A DNA stretch of 64,000 bases, taken from Gloeophyllum trabeum ATCC 11539 (taxonomy: Eukaryota > Basidiomycota > Agaricomycetes > Gloeophyllales > Gloeophyllaceae). The stretch spans positions 24,071-88,070 of the forward strand of contig NW_006920425.1 in assembly GCF_000344685.1 (NCBI RefSeq), read 5' to 3'. Below the pieces are notes generated by a model, which was given only the letters and a program-made list of their open reading frames with translations, searched no databases and was not told the DNA's origin. Below are positions 44,372 to 56,558 of this stretch, piece by piece (positions within the stretch are counted from its first letter, which is position 1; the number at the start of each line of letters is the position of its first letter). The position numbers and the translations under genes were made by a program.

Positions 44372-45571
44372 ATGTCTTCTGCGACTACATCAAAACTTTT
44401 CCAACCTACGCAGGTCGGGGAGCTCAACCTACAGCACAGGGTCGTGATGGCTCCCCTGACGCGACTCAGGGCGGACGACCAGCACGTACCCACCGACCTT
44501 ATGGCAGAATACTACGCGCAGAGAGCGAGCGTACCGGGCACCCTCCTCATCACCGAGGCTACCTTCATCGCCTTGAAAGCCGGGGGCTACCCCAACGTCC
44601 CCGGCATCTGGAGCGCGGACCAGATACGCGGGTGGAAGAAGGTACGTTTGCTTGCTCGTGACCGCGCCACACCAGTCCTTACACGCCCTCCCTTCATAGA
44701 TAACAGACGCCGTGCACGCGAAGGGGTCATACATCTTCTGCCAGCTATGGGCCCTCGGACGCGCCGCGTACCCGGAGTACCTGGCCAAGTTCGGCTACGA
44801 TCTGGTATCCGCGTCCGACCTGCCCATGCCGGACAGCCCAAATGTGCCTCGTCCCCTGACAGTCGACGAGATTCACGAATACGTCGGCCTGTACGAACAG
44901 GCCGCGAAGAACGCCATCGAAGCAGGGTTCGATGGCGTAGAGGTGCACAATGCGAATGGCTACCTGCTCGATCAGTTCATCCAGGACGTGAGCAATAAGA
45001 GGACAGACGAGTACGGCGGGAGTATAGAGAACAGGTGCAGGTTCGGATTGGAGGTCCTCCAGGCGGTTACGAAAGCGGTGGGGGAGAAGAGGACGGGTGT
45101 GCGGTTCGGTCCCTGGGAGCAGTTCCAAGGTGCGTCGAGTCAATGGAGTCCGCTTTGGCAAAACGTGACCTCACCGTCTGTTCAGGTATGCGTATGGCCG
45201 ACCCAAAACCGACCTTCTCCCATATGGTGACGACCATTCGAGACCTCTACCCCAACTTCGCCTACGTTCACCTAACGGAGCCCCGTATCCTCGTCGCCTT
45301 CGAGCGCGAACCACAGCCAGGCGAATCCAACGACTTCATCCGGGACATCTGGGCTCCTCGGCCCCTGATCACCGCTGGCGGGTACACCAGGGACCTGGCA
45401 ATCGAAGTGGCGGACAAGACGGACAACCTGGTCGCATTTGGACGCATGTTCATCTCCAACCCGGACTTGCCCCTGCGGTTAAAGAAGAACATCCCGTTAA
45501 ACCAGTACAACAGGGACACCTTCTATACCAAGGGGGAGCAGGGATACACTGACTATCCCTTTGCAGAGTAG
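44372..45571 (+). CDS. Old Yellow Enzyme (NADH:flavin oxidoreductase), copy 3
   Basis: Three exons: 44372-44641, 44700-45129, 45186-45571; 361 residues. MSSATTSKLFQPTQVGEL is followed by HRVVMAPLTRLRADDQHV, YYAQRASVPGTLLITEATF, QLWALGRAAYPEYLAKFG, GFDGVEVHNANGYLLDQF, NKRTDEYGGSIENR and VAFGRMFISNPDLP. All residues expected for FMN and enone binding are present. The second exon begins ITDAV, where the others have VTDAV or VTDVV, because the acceptor here is ATAG rather than CAG. It ends with DYPFAE, shorter by 3-7 residues than its neighbours. It is closest to copy 2, sharing SPNVPRPLT and the KFG-DLVS loop, so copies 2 and 3 are probably the younger duplication. It converges on SDH2 with 250 bp between the stops. 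Confidence 0.93.
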
Positions 45572-45821
45572 AGCAGCAAACTATAGAGAACACTAGAATA
45601 TCAGTAGTACCAAAAGCGTAATTTCACTCTGTGGGCATTGTTCTGCAGCTTGCATCTAGATACGAAGACTTCAAGTGCGATCGGGTCTTGCAACGAATAT
45701 AATATAATGTATACCCATGAACGCAAAAACGTACACTTGGTACAGATGCGAGTCCGTACCTACTAGCCAGCTCTGATTAGCCCGAACCCCGCGTCGTCCT
45801 GGCCACCCGAAACCAGGCTAT

Positions 45822-46850
45822 TTAGTCGGCTGCCAGCTCCAGCTTGATCTTGGCAATAGCGGCGGCGGGGTTGAGACCCTTCGGGCATGTCCGCGCACCT
45901 ACAGGACAAATGAGCAAATTCAGGCGGAATCACGACGTAGAACGACATACAGTTGAAGATAGTGTGGCAACGGTACATGCTCATCTCATTCTGCAAACGC
46001 TCCTTGCGTTGAGCACCATAGGCATCCTAGCCAGACTCTCAGATTTATTGGGGTATTTGAGAAAACGCAGTACGCACTCGTGAATCAGCGATCCATCGGT
46101 AGGCAGCCATCAAAGTGGCTGGACCGAGGTATTCGTCCTGGTTCCACCAGTAACTCGGGCAACTCGTTGAGCAGCACGCGCACAGGATACACTCGTAAAG
46201 CCCATCCAGCTTCTTCCTGTCCTCCTGGCTCTGCAAGAACTCGCCCTTCTCTGGCGGGTTGTCGTTCTTCAGGTAGGGCTCGATGGACTTGTATTGTTTG
46301 TAGAACAGCGTAAGGTCAGGCACCAGGTCCTTGACGATGTACATGTGCGGAAGGGGGTAGATCTTCGAGTCCTTCGAAGCGTTACGGTCAATGCGGCAGA
46401 GGCAGGCCAGGGTGTTCTGGCCGTTGATGTTCATGGCGCAAGACCCACAGATACCCTCTCGGCAAGAGCGACGGAACGTTAACGTCGGGTCGATCTCGTT
46501 CTTGATCTTGATGAGCGCATCAAGAACCTGTAATTCTGGGTTACTCCTGAATGTTTCCAGCACGCTGTCTCGGGAACATACCATAGGTCCGCACTGGTTC
46601 AAATCAATGGTGTACGACTGGAGAGTAGGCTTCTTCTCTGGCTCATCCGGGTTCTAATGATTATAGCACACTGTTGATCAGCTCTCAAACGATAACTTCC
46701 GTCCTCAATCTTACACACCCAACGGTAAATCTTGAACTCCTTCAAGAGCGGCTGCTTCTCTACCGCCGCCGCTTGCGCCCTCGTCGCCGACGAGGCGAAG
46801 GTACGTGCCCGAAGCGCCGGGCGCAACGCTGATCTAGCCAGAGACTGCAT
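45822..46850 (-). CDS. SDH2: Succinate dehydrogenase iron-sulphur subunit
   Basis: Five exons on the minus strand: 46719-46850, 46582-46653, 46078-46527, 45951-46026, 45822-45898; 268 residues, the usual length. [20 protein letters not shown] is a mitochondrial presequence. The [2Fe-2S] ligands are in [21 protein letters not shown]; the [4Fe-4S] and [3Fe-4S] clusters use [19 protein letters not shown] and ARTCPKG. The protein is the electron-transfer subunit of complex II, passing electrons from succinate to ubiquinone at the inner membrane. The His of CHTIFNC, which is changed in carboxin- and SDHI-resistant basidiomycetes, is the wild-type residue. [11 protein letters not shown] confirms the exon 3-4 junction. 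The start at MQSLARS is preferred over an upstream in-frame ATG, since it begins the presequence. Confidence 0.96.
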
Positions 46851-49486
46851 TCCGGAACGAGAGAGACGACGACGACGAGGTCGGGAAAGGGATGACAAGA
46901 GGGGAGGGAACGGTGTGAGGTAGTTGTGTCGCGTGAATTCGGGATCCGGGAACGGTCCTGGGGGAGCCTGCGAAAACTCCCGAGAGCCAATCACGAGCAT
47001 CTCATTTCCTGCTTATGTCATTTGTTTCCACGGCCCTTGCCTATCCGAATTTGCAAAGATCGACGGCTGCAACGCTCAACTTCGTCCGCCCCAGGACCAC
47101 CTAAGATATCATGGAAGGAGAAATTTCAAGGATATCGATGTATGTATGTACAAGAAACCTGTCCTGGGCCGATAAAAGGTGGGAATCATCCGGGATCTGG
47201 TCCTGACTAACCAGCAGTGTAATAACGGCAGCGGCTATAATTGCAGCCAGGGCTGGCCGTTCGGCGCGGTGTGCAGACCTGGTCTACTTCTTGATCGCAA
47301 GTCCCTTTCTCAAATAACAACTCGTATGCACCAGTAGACGGACGGAACGTCGGTAGGCACCGATGTGCTTGTGTCTCCAGACGCGATGTGCAGAGCATCT
47401 CTGTGTTTGGTCACCGGGAAGCGGCGTCGAAGTATCCGTTCAGCATGGATGAGATTCACCCGAGGATGGGCAACTACGCTTCTTTCGATTCAGACTTGTT
47501 CAAGCTCAGGAGATGCATGTATCTTCTGGCACAATGCCGTAGCCATAACCCACTTACGGTGTCTTCGGTGAAACACTTCTCCTCGCACTGTCATGGTTCG
47601 CGTTCAAGAGATATTTATGGCTGTCCGATAGCTTCCAGTGGCATTCCAGCCTCATAACTTCACCTGCAAGTATGTGATGAGTCTACGTCTACACAAGGTG
47701 TCTTCCTCCATACGCCTTTGTAGAACTCCTCTTCGTTCATGGAATGCAGCCAATCGGGGGTGCACAACCACAAGGCCCGCAGTTGGCTACGTTGAATATT
47801 CTATGTTATTTGGCTTTCATCACAGCGATGTCAGACTCACTGGGATCGGCTTCAGGATTGGCGTCTCTGGCGAGCAGGCCGTTTGCGTTGTCCTAGCCAA
47901 GAGAGGGTATGAGCGAAGCGTATCTCAACCAGGTTGCGCTCCTACCAATGGCTTGGCCATGGCCAGAGCCACGATTGAAGCGAAAGCGATTGCGAGGGTG
48001 AAGACGCGCATGGTAGGTTCCTATACCGTGAGCCCCCATATCTCTCTCTCTCTCTCTCTTATACAATCCTCCTAGTTCTGATATTAAACCGATAGTCCCG
48101 CTGACCCTTGTGCAATGACCAGGCGATAGGCCGCGGTCTTCTCGGTAACCCTTACTCTCGTCTTTCATATTCCTCATCTGCATGCATACGGCCTCGCGGC
48201 TTCAGGTACTTGTTACTCGGTCCCAAGAAGATGTCGCGCTTTCCGCTTACTCGTACAGCGCATAGGTGCGTGTTACGGCCTTTCATACACATGTTCACCT
48301 TGGATGCCGTTCCGACCCCAGTATCGTATTATGCACCAGACCTCCCCAGGGTTCGGCATGGAAAAGGTAGACCGACTCCTCCTAGTACTATCCTAGTGCC
48401 CCAAACAGGTGACTCATTACCTGAGTGGTGTTCTCCTAGACGATTGACAGTTCCGGACACCACGGACGTAGGGATGCGCCTGTCAGCAGGATCTTTACCG
48501 GGCGAGTATACGTGCCTCCGCATTTATCTCTCACGAGGAGTCTCATGTCCAGTTATCGCGTCCTATCCGATAATCCAGTCAATGAGGTATGTTGACCAAT
48601 CGTTGCTCGGTCACAGCATCGATCCGCTTTCAACTCATCACTCACCCAAGTATTGCCCAAGTACTCTTTGCGCACTACAGGGCAAGTAATTGCATAATGG
48701 TACTATGCAATATTCGTAGCTCGAGCACCGTGCAGCGGCTTGCCCCCCACTCACTGGTATGTTGTGGATTACCAGGCCACTAACTGCTTGTACACAGTCA
48801 TGACAGGCATAGACCTGTCCAGTACAATTTGTCAACGACTGTACAGTTGTTGCCCTGCGAACGACCAGCGGGCATCGTGATAGTACTTGCTACGGACGCA
48901 CCATTAGACATTGGGAGCAGGGGGTAAGCGGCTGCAATATCCAGCTAATGCACCAGTAACAATATGCATCTGGTCACGGTGACCCCCGGGGAAGTAGAGC
49001 ATAAAAACACCCTCGACGGCTGAGGTCCGTTCCTCAATGATCACTGACAGTGGCCAACTAGGTTTCCGCAAAGCAGGTTCGAAGTCGCAAGAACGGATAA
49101 TCGAGGATTAAGGAAGCGTGTTGGGTCATAAATCAAGACAATACAGAGGTCTTCCAAGTACTGTACACTTAATGTACAGCCAGTGCTCTAAACACGTCCG
49201 CAAGGTCGTCTTGAAGGAGAGCAGCTGAGAAGGGCAATAAATACTATATGCGGATAGAATATTAAGTGATGATCCTGGGATATTACAAACAAAGACTCGA
49301 CGAAAAGAGTCACATATGAACAGAAACAAGGGTACCGGACTATAGCGTGGAGTAGTGCTGCACAAAGAAATGTAGAGCTGCGGAACGATCGACGCCCTAA
49401 TCAGCATTGTCGTTGACCGCGAAGCACGAGGCACTTACGAACAATCGCTCTATATGCACGAACGTTTACAAGACGCCTGCCGATCC
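46851..49486. other. 2.6-kb intergenic region, no gene supported
   Basis: Between the SDH2 start and the 3' end of the FHA-RING gene. The longest frames (47638-48075 and 48108-48689, plus strand) have no recognised motif, no splice logic and biased Ser/Pro/Arg composition of the out-of-frame type. A CT dinucleotide run of about 20 bp is at 48041-48060. Confidence 0.45.
48041..48060. repeat. CT microsatellite
   Basis: An almost pure TC dinucleotide run of 20 bp. It may vary in length between strains. Confidence 0.85.
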
Positions 49487-51209
49487 TCAGCGCATCCTAC
49501 TGACAAGCCTCTTCCTCTCCTCGTTCTCCAGAGCCTCTGCCTCCGCCTCAACATCCATGCCCACGCTAACGGGTATCATCCCATCCGCACTCCCAGCCCC
49601 GCTCCCCTCGCCCTCGCTCAAGTCCGCGCCACTGCCCCCATGGCCGAGCACCGTCCGCGCCGCCATCGCGCTGCCCTGCCCGAGGTCTGGGCTCACGCTG
49701 CCGTCCCGCGACACGCTCGGGCTCATCTCCACGTCGTCCCCGTGCTCGTGCTCAGGCAGGGGCGGCAGCGGCGGCTCATCGCTCGCATCGTCCTCCGTCA
49801 AATCCACCACATTGCCGCCTCCATTTCCAACCATTGTTGTGTTACGTGCGCGAAACCCGCTGCGCCCGCGCGGGATCCCGACACCCAGCCGCGTCGCGCC
49901 GGTGTCCGCTTCGACCTCCGTCTCCGCGCCCGCGCCGTCGCGCTCGACCGCGGCGGAGTCCATGACTACATCCCCGTCGTCTTCGGCGACGGCGATAGAC
50001 TGCACGTCCACTTCGACGTCTTCCTCGAGATCTGCGTACGTGCGGCACACTGGACAAGAAAAGGCTGGGTGGTGAGAGTCTAACAGAGGCCGGATACATT
50101 TGTAGTGAAAGGAGTGGGAGCATGGAGCTATAAAGAGCGCCTGGTGAATGGTGATGCCAAAGAGGCAGATGCAGCAGTCCGAAAGCCCAGACTTGGGTGC
50201 AGTTTTCTTGTCGGAAGCCTTGGCTGTCGACGGGATCGCAAGTGCTTTCAGCTGCTTCAGCGCGTTCGTACTACCGCACAGTCAGCATCACCGAGAAGCC
50301 TTATCAGAGGGGAACTCACTTGAAGGCATTGGCAGCGGCTTGCCACTCCCTGCCCACTTCCACGCGGATCTTGACGCACTTGTATATATCCTCCGTCCCG
50401 CCCTGATAATCGACGCCCAGTTGGAGAATATCCCCGTCCTTGAGTTCGTGTGGCCGACTCTCCGAGTTCGCAGGGCTGAGCCGCACATGGTTGAGGAACG
50501 TCCCGCTCGAGCTTTTGGTGTCCTTGATGAAGAATTTGCCGCCCGCCTCGACCCAGATCTCCGCGTGGCTCCGGCTGACGACCTTGGACTTGAACGCGAG
50601 CTTGTTCGAGCCCATCGCGTTCGCCGCTGCGATGCCCAGCCCCGAGCGGTCCGTGAACCGGCCGATGCGCAGCGGCGTGTCGCCCTCGCGCACGTCGCGC
50701 TGGATGGGCTCGAAGCGCAGCGATCGCCGCGAATCGATGTGCGGGACGAGGCGGATGCGGTGCCCAGGTGCGTTCGACGACGCCCCACCTGCCGAGCGGG
50801 GCGGGCCGCTCGTCAGCCCTGGTGCGCTCGTGCTGATGGCCACTTGCGGTGTCGCGCCTGAGGCAAGCGCACCTGCTGATCGCCTCCTTCTAAGCATGCT
50901 CGCGATCCCGCTGCTCCCTTGCTGCTGCTGGGCGCTACCGCCGTTCTGCGAGACGGACGTCTGGATGGGCGCTGTGCCGCTCCCGCTGACTGCTGCGGGT
51001 CGTCGACGATGGCCAGGGCCCGGCGACGGCGATGGCGGTGAGTGTGCTGGAACGGGTGGCGGCGAAGGTTCTTGTTGGTCGCGGTTTGAGGGGTCCAGAT
51101 GGATGTGCGATTGAGAACTCCCTCGTGGGCGGCCACGCAGGAAATTTCCGAGTATATGGTGCCGCACGGGGGGTGACTCGGCTCCTACGTGAGGGGTAAA
51201 GGGATCCAT
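49487..51209 (-). CDS. FHA-RING E3 ubiquitin ligase, Dma1/RNF8-CHFR-like
   Basis: Two exons on the minus strand, 50320-51209 and 49487-50270; 557 residues. A disordered Ser/Pro/Gln-rich N-terminus of about 130 residues precedes an FHA domain: PLRIGRFTDRS, VVSRSHAEIWVE, KFFIKDTKSSSGTFLNHVRL, LKDGDILQLG. Its Arg, Ser and His contact phosphothreonine. A C3H2C3-type RING follows in exon 2: CCICLFGITIHQALFIAPCS, HSFHYKCIRPLL, FSCPVC. FHA plus RING in this order is the architecture of fungal Dma proteins, which act in the spindle-position checkpoint and septin control. The tail is acidic with a SUMO-interacting-like VVDLTEDD. It lies about 4 kb from SDH2 and shares no promoter with it. Confidence 0.9.
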
Positions 51210-53876
51210 TGTTGGTTCTTGATACGTCCTGGGTACACGGTATTTGTTCGAGTTGGTGGAAAACGCTGGCTGTGCGAACGAGTGCCGGGAGTCTCTGTAC
51301 TAGGGTCGGGTGGCTGTCCAAGACGTCCGCTGGCAAGCTCTCTGGAGTCGTTAAAGCAAAGTACGCTGGCAAAGATGCGCAACCAAGGCTTGCTGTGGGA
51401 CAGCAAATTGCTGCTAGGAGCAGAACAGGAGCAGGCGGAATTAAACCCTGTGTGTGACGGAAGAACGCCCCAATTTGGGCTACCGTCAGCCACGCGCTGG
51501 GGCAGTCCAGATTTCCGAGACCCGACCGTCGCTCTATCTAACCGCTCTTTCGCGATTTACGGTGCGGTACACGAGCCTCGAATGGCCTAGCTGACGTCCA
51601 ATAATTCGCTGTTTGCCTTTAGCATGACGAGCAGAACGAGCTCGAAAGTGCTGCTGGACGATACCAGTACAGTTTCCATTTTTGGATATGTCAGACGTTG
51701 ATGCACGCGCCAGATTTTACGCGGATATCTCGCACGGACGTCTTCCATTCAGCCTCTATCAACTTTGTATGGGCTGTGGAAGTCAAAGACCTCGCAACGA
51801 GGCATGTTATACTCTGCGATGGCAGGCCAATTATGTCCTGCAGACAGCATGCGGCGGTACTCAGGCACAGACCGCCCCACTTTTGGGATATGTTCCACTC
51901 TCGGTTCCGGTTTCACGCGACGTTATACTGAACGCCTGTAGGCCGATCGTTGTTCCTGAAGTCCTAAAAGATCCGAATAATGTACATGGCGCGGAGAATC
52001 GAAATACTACATCATCCTATGTGTGCGAGGAAGATAACTTTCAGACTCATTACACAACGAGGAGATTGTTGTATTCGCAGACTATTGTTTTACAGGACGC
52101 CACGTCGGCGTACTAGGGACCATTCGCAGTGACCCGAAAGTGAATGTGACAATTAAGTGAGTCTACCATTACTGGCTGAAATTAGCACGGATAGTCGGGG
52201 TGACGAAGGATACTTACTACATCTCTATACATGAGAGTTAAATACGGGCGGAGATACAGTGCGCCCTCATGCATCATGTCTGGCAACTGAGAGAGGATTA
52301 TGTCAGTGTTCGCAATCAACACAGAACTTGCAATCCGATACGTACTCTCTGGGCCCATGAAGGTAAGGGTACAGATCGCGGACCTGTCGAAGAGTTCGCT
52401 TAGAGGGCATCTCTGGGGATTGATACTGAGAGAACTTACAACCTGCCCGACTTCTCTGCCATGAGATAGACTTCGGGACTTGACGAACGGGAACGGCTAG
52501 GCATGTGTTGGATGAACGCGAATCCACGAAGACTGAACGGATACTGACAACAGGAGACGCATTACACGACCAAACGAATATACCAGCGGCAGCCAAAAGA
52601 GCGAAGAACTGCATATTGAATTGAGAATACAAAGAGCGTAGAATGTAGACGTGACTGCCAAACAAGCAGGATTGTTGCCAGCTTTTGTACGAGGGCGGGC
52701 ATGTCAAAGCATGGGACTCAGCCAGACGTGCAGTCCCATGAATCCTATACCGCCCGTCCGAGCCGTCCAAGTCAGACCGCTGGGGCAAGACTCGTCAACT
52801 TAACGCATTGCCAACACAAGAGAGCGCCCATATTCTCAAAAGGAACCCGGTGACACACGCCTGCTTTGTTCGGGTTCAATATTTTGTGCTCCGTACTCTC
52901 CGTACGTCCCTTCTCGCTCTTGCAGCTACAGGTCTCGTATTTGCGTGGCTTTCTGACGCTTCACTTGCTGCAGGGAAAGATCGTCTGTGAAAGTCCAGGC
53001 AGATCGCCGTCGGTGGGCATACCAACGCTTGACACCCCTGGGACTTGCAGTCCACTATATCAGTCACCGCCGCCCCAAGTCAGATGGTTAGGCTGTCGAG
53101 CATGTCCCGCTCGGACTGGCATGCAATGCAAACAGAGACAAGTACCCAATTCACTGGAGGAATCCAAGCGAAGTGCAGCGATTCACGGGTTTCTAGGTCT
53201 TTCCCAGTGCCCGTGCGACTTGCTGTAGCCTTAGGAGACTGCGGCAGACGTCAAGGCTGTCAAGAGGGTTCTGCCAGTAATTCCAGCGCCCACATTGCCT
53301 CGTCAGGTCCTCTGACTTCTTACCCCCATGAGACGCGAGTTGGTTGAATAGTGACATTCCTAGAGTCTAGCCACGTTATACGCAAGAGGACGCCAGGAGC
53401 ATATTCTTATCAGGAAGCGAGCGTAAGTATATCGAGGACCAGCGTAAGTCTGTCAATGACATCATATGTTAGGAACTAAGATGATGAAATGCTCACTTGT
53501 CAATGTTTCAATCTCCTCTGCCCGTTGTGGGCGGCCCCCTGTAAGTATTGGAACTTTACGGAAACGGTTCCTCGGCCTGCTTGGCGATCATATACCCCTC
53601 GGGCGCCGTATTCATTTCCATCCCCACTCTAAACCTTTCGACATATCAATCGATGTTGACATCCATCGACCTTCATTGACTCCATCGAGCAGGGTGCGCC
53701 GGCAATTCAGAATATCCATGCCCACAAAAGCCCCCGAAATAACCAATCGCGAGGCCATGTCGTTTGGTGATTCTTGGACATGAACGACTCGGACGAGCGG
53801 GCATAGACGCGTCCAGTCGAGCTTGCTAACGGCGGGGGAGTTGTTTTTGTCCCACCAACATCGCTGGCTCCCATCC
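51210..53876. other. 2.7-kb region without a confirmed gene
   Basis: Contains one possible secreted-peptide gene (52303-52614, minus, listed separately). A 144-codon plus-strand frame at 51682-52116 has no motif. A hydrophobic stretch LRTSLLALAATGLVFAWLSD (52890-52955, plus) looks like a signal peptide but was not joined to a credible mature protein. It starts about 200 bp from the start of the minus-strand peptide gene, and the two are divergent. Confidence 0.45.
52303..52614 (-). CDS. Possible small secreted protein, structure unresolved
   Basis: MQFFALLAAAGIFVWSCNASPV is a good signal peptide whose start resembles the peptide at 37981 (MQYATLFAI). The frame continues through a probable GTCAGT donor, so the true mature sequence likely lies in short downstream exons. 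The unspliced reading, ending with DCKFCVDCEH, may be partly intronic. I could not settle the splice pattern, and the total extent is approximate. Confidence 0.35.
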   Translation of the reverse strand: MQFFALLAAAGIFVWSCNASPVVSIRSVFVDSRSSNTCLAVPVRQVPKSISWQRSRAGCKFSQYQSPEMPSKRTLRQVRDLYPYLHGPREYVSDCKFCVDCEH

Positions 53877-55200
53877 ATGGTCAAGCAGCCTTCGTTCACG
53901 GCTATCAGAGGTGCGTTGTATTCTGAAGTGTAGAGTCAACTTGAAGGAGCTGATTGTGCTTTGAAGTCGTGGTCAGCATCGTCCACCCGATAGCGATTCT
54001 CTGTAGTGCGTTCCGGCTCTTGTACCGATGGCGGCGGCGGCGGTTTTGGTGGGACGACGGCGTCGCTGGCTTCTCGATGCTCTTTGACATCGTTTTCTTC
54101 GTCGTCATATGGATCCGGACGTATGCCTACCGTCCGTCTTTCATTTCTTCCCGTGTCTCAACACCATCAATCTGATACCTTGTGCGCAGGACAACCACCT
54201 CATACCCGGATAGTCACCTACTGGATCGTGTCCATGGCGTTCACCTTCGTGCTCTGGTTTGCTTTGAGAGTTTCCGTGGATACGAGGAACCTTACAAGCA
54301 TAACCCTCTAGGTCCGCCCGCCTGAGCATGCTCCTCTCCATCATCCGCATCATCCCGCCGCCTCTCGTTCTCCGCCGGCTGGCGTACGGCGCCGCGGCGC
54401 TGTTCGTCTGCATCTGGATCGCGCTCGTCTCGCAGAAGGCGTACAAGTGCGGGAAGGCAGAGCGCGGGTGGATGGAGGTCAAGCCGTGGACGCAGTGTCG
54501 CCTGGGGCGGAACGTCGCCGTCACGGAGCTCGTCAGTGCGTGCCGATCCAATTTTGTTCCTGCGCACGAAGTCTAGGGTCGCTTATGCGGAGGTGTGCAG
54601 CTGATTTCGTCGGGGACGCGGTCCTGGTGTACCTCCCCGTCCAGCTGTTGTGGCATGCGCGGAAGTTACCATCGAATCACCGCACCCTCCTCCTAGTCGT
54701 GTTCTCCGGGAGCATGGTGACGACGCTCGTGAGCATCCCACACGCAGTGATTGTCATGGGCCCCGAAGGCCAGCTGGAGGGTATCACGGCGCACATCGAG
54801 GTTCGTCGGACTCTCTTTCATGCCACGTGACAGCATATACTCATTCGGGGTATACTGTATGCGCATTCAGGCTGGCATATCGCTCATCGTCGCGAACCTC
54901 CTCGTCCTGATGACGTTACTGTATCGCGTCCTCCCCTCTGCGCGGCGGCTCGACGACGACTCCGACGACGCGCTCCCCGACACCCGCCCAGACGTCTCTG
55001 TGCGCGCGACGCGCGCCTCGCAGTGGGTCACGCGCGAGTCTGGCGTCCCGGACAGCTTCGATTTGAAGTTCCTATCCACCACCGCTGGGGGGCGCTCGAG
55101 TACGGGTACGCGGGGGGTCGCGATGAGCAGCAGGGATCATAGAAGGTTCGGCGAGGTCCTGGAGGAGGAGGGGTCCGTCAAGTCTACGGATCCCGGCTGA
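53877..55200 (+). CDS. Multi-pass membrane protein of basidiomycete type
   Basis: Six exons: 53877-53910, 53967-54131, 54190-54256, 54312-54535, 54601-54800, 54871-55200; 339 residues. Hydrophobic segments alternate with charged loops: VVVSIVHPIAILCSAFRLLY, FSMLFDIVFFVVIWI, TYWIVSMAFTFVLW-SARLS, YGAAALFVCIWIALVS, VGDAVLVYLPVQLLW, LLLVVFSGSMVTTLVSIP and ISLIVANLLVLMTLLYRVL, about seven in all. The WW-DD after the basic RWRRRRF loop is the hallmark of a family common in Agaricomycetes and related in outline to fungal Pth11/rhodopsin-like proteins. The C-terminal 90 residues are cytoplasmic, rich in Ser, Arg and Asp. Exon 1 encodes only MVKQPSFTAIR; the donor GTTTGC of exon 3 is unusual but is the only one that keeps frame. 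Ligand or function unknown. Confidence 0.75.
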
Positions 55201-55719
55201 GGTTGTGAGGAGTTTTTTTTCGGTTCATGATGCGATGCGTTTATGAGATGTTTGCTTGTCTGTATACCAACTGCCCGTGAGTGATGATGTTGATTTCTTT
55301 TCTCGCGCAATCATAACTTAATCCTTAGCTTTCCCCGCTATACATAGCCGCTCCTTTAATCCCGATACTTCCTCATCCCGCAAGAGCCTATCTATTACTA
55401 TCTATCCTCATGTCGCTGTACTGTAGCAAGCCGGTTGTAATGCCCTAATTCCGTTTTCATTCGGACTACTCGGGGTTCATGCCCGTTGTAGCGCATGCAT
55501 ACGTCGACGTTCTGCCTCCCGGTGGTCTGCGTACGACGTCAACGGGTTGTGCAGATCCCCGGTGCGTCCAAGTTCCGGGTTGCTGCCCGAAGTCCGGAGC
55601 TGGCAATTCCGGACGTCGTGTAGAAGTGTGCACTCGATGTCACGAAGCTGAAACAAAGATATCGGCAGCCCTCGACGTCATGGGCAGCGTACGCACATGC
55701 TGAGCGCCGCCGGACCCGA
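55201..55719. other. Intergenic, left of the TIR element
   Basis: About 520 bp with no gene. Two TCCGGA-containing sites (about 55570 and 55605) resemble the subterminal motif of the neighbouring element but lie outside its target duplication. Confidence 0.45.
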
Positions 55720-56558
55720 CGGCGAAGAGGACCCCTGAAAATACCGATAGATGCCGGTGCCAGTCCGGACAAAAATTGCGGCTCGGGCAAGGGACGCCGG
55801 AGCCAATCCGGACGTCGGTAGGGGTCTCAGCCGGCCAACCCGGTTTTTTAGTCCGGACATCAACGGCACCCCAGCAGTGAGGCCGGTTGTAGTCCGGACA
55901 TGGTCAGCAACCCGCCACTTTGTCGCGACTAGTACATTATCAATCATTAGATTCATTACCCCGTATGGTATTTCTCACCGAATAAGGATAGACATGCCTC
56001 CCCTGTAGTCGTGAACCCTCGGGTACTTACCCCTTAGTTGCACGGAATTATACAGTTTACGCTGAAATCCGGAGGCACACATGGAAGACACAGCTGGGTG
56101 CCGGATGGCTCCAATATCGCTGCGGTATCGTATCTCGCCGTCCAGGGCTACGAAGCCATGAACGGGCGGGTATTTCGCACTGTCTCTCAGACCCTGGCAA
56201 TGCTCGCTGCCTGCCGAATCACTCAATTTGCCTGCCACGTCTATCCTTTGCATGCTGGAGACAAGCCCGAAGGCTCTTCCGTTAACTATTGAACTTTCTA
56301 CCTCAGACTATGCACGTTTCAGGTTTTCATACACCCTAGTATATATATCTAGTGTCTAGAATGGACTTGTGGACTACAACGGGTGATTTTTGCTGTTTCC
56401 TAGAGGCCGGGGCAATAGTCCGGACATGAATCTGACCTTGGCCGAGGCCGGTATTTTATTCGGACATAAAGGCGGGGGGCCCCCAGAAAAAGTCCGGACA
56501 TGACAAAATCGAGTCTTGCACCGGCATCTATCGGTATTTTCAGGGGTCCTCGGCGAAG
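55720..56558. mobile_element. 823-bp non-autonomous TIR element with 8-bp target-site duplication
   Basis: The element is 55728-56550. Its 33-bp terminal inverted repeats (55728-55760 and 56518-56550) are perfect and begin AGGACCCCTGAAAATACC. The octamer CGGCGAAG flanks it on both sides (55720-55727 and 56551-56558). Near each end lies the unit GAGGCCGG plus 5-9 nt plus AGTCCGGACAT. GTCCGGAC-type motifs are at 55763, 55806, 55851, 55892, 56418, 56459 (degenerate) and 56492. They have the same orientation at both ends. No transposase is encoded. The perfect repeats indicate a recent insertion. The AGGACC ends and 8-bp duplication match the element at 9513-9857. Confidence 0.9.

Noticed and set aside
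51682..52116. 144-codon plus-strand frame
   Set aside because: Two overlapping frames are equally open and neither shows a motif; left as unassigned.
54257..54311. Apparent frameshift in the membrane-protein gene after FTFVLW
   Set aside because: Using the non-consensus donor GTTTGC at 54257 restores the frame (FTFVLW-SARLSML), so no mutation is needed.
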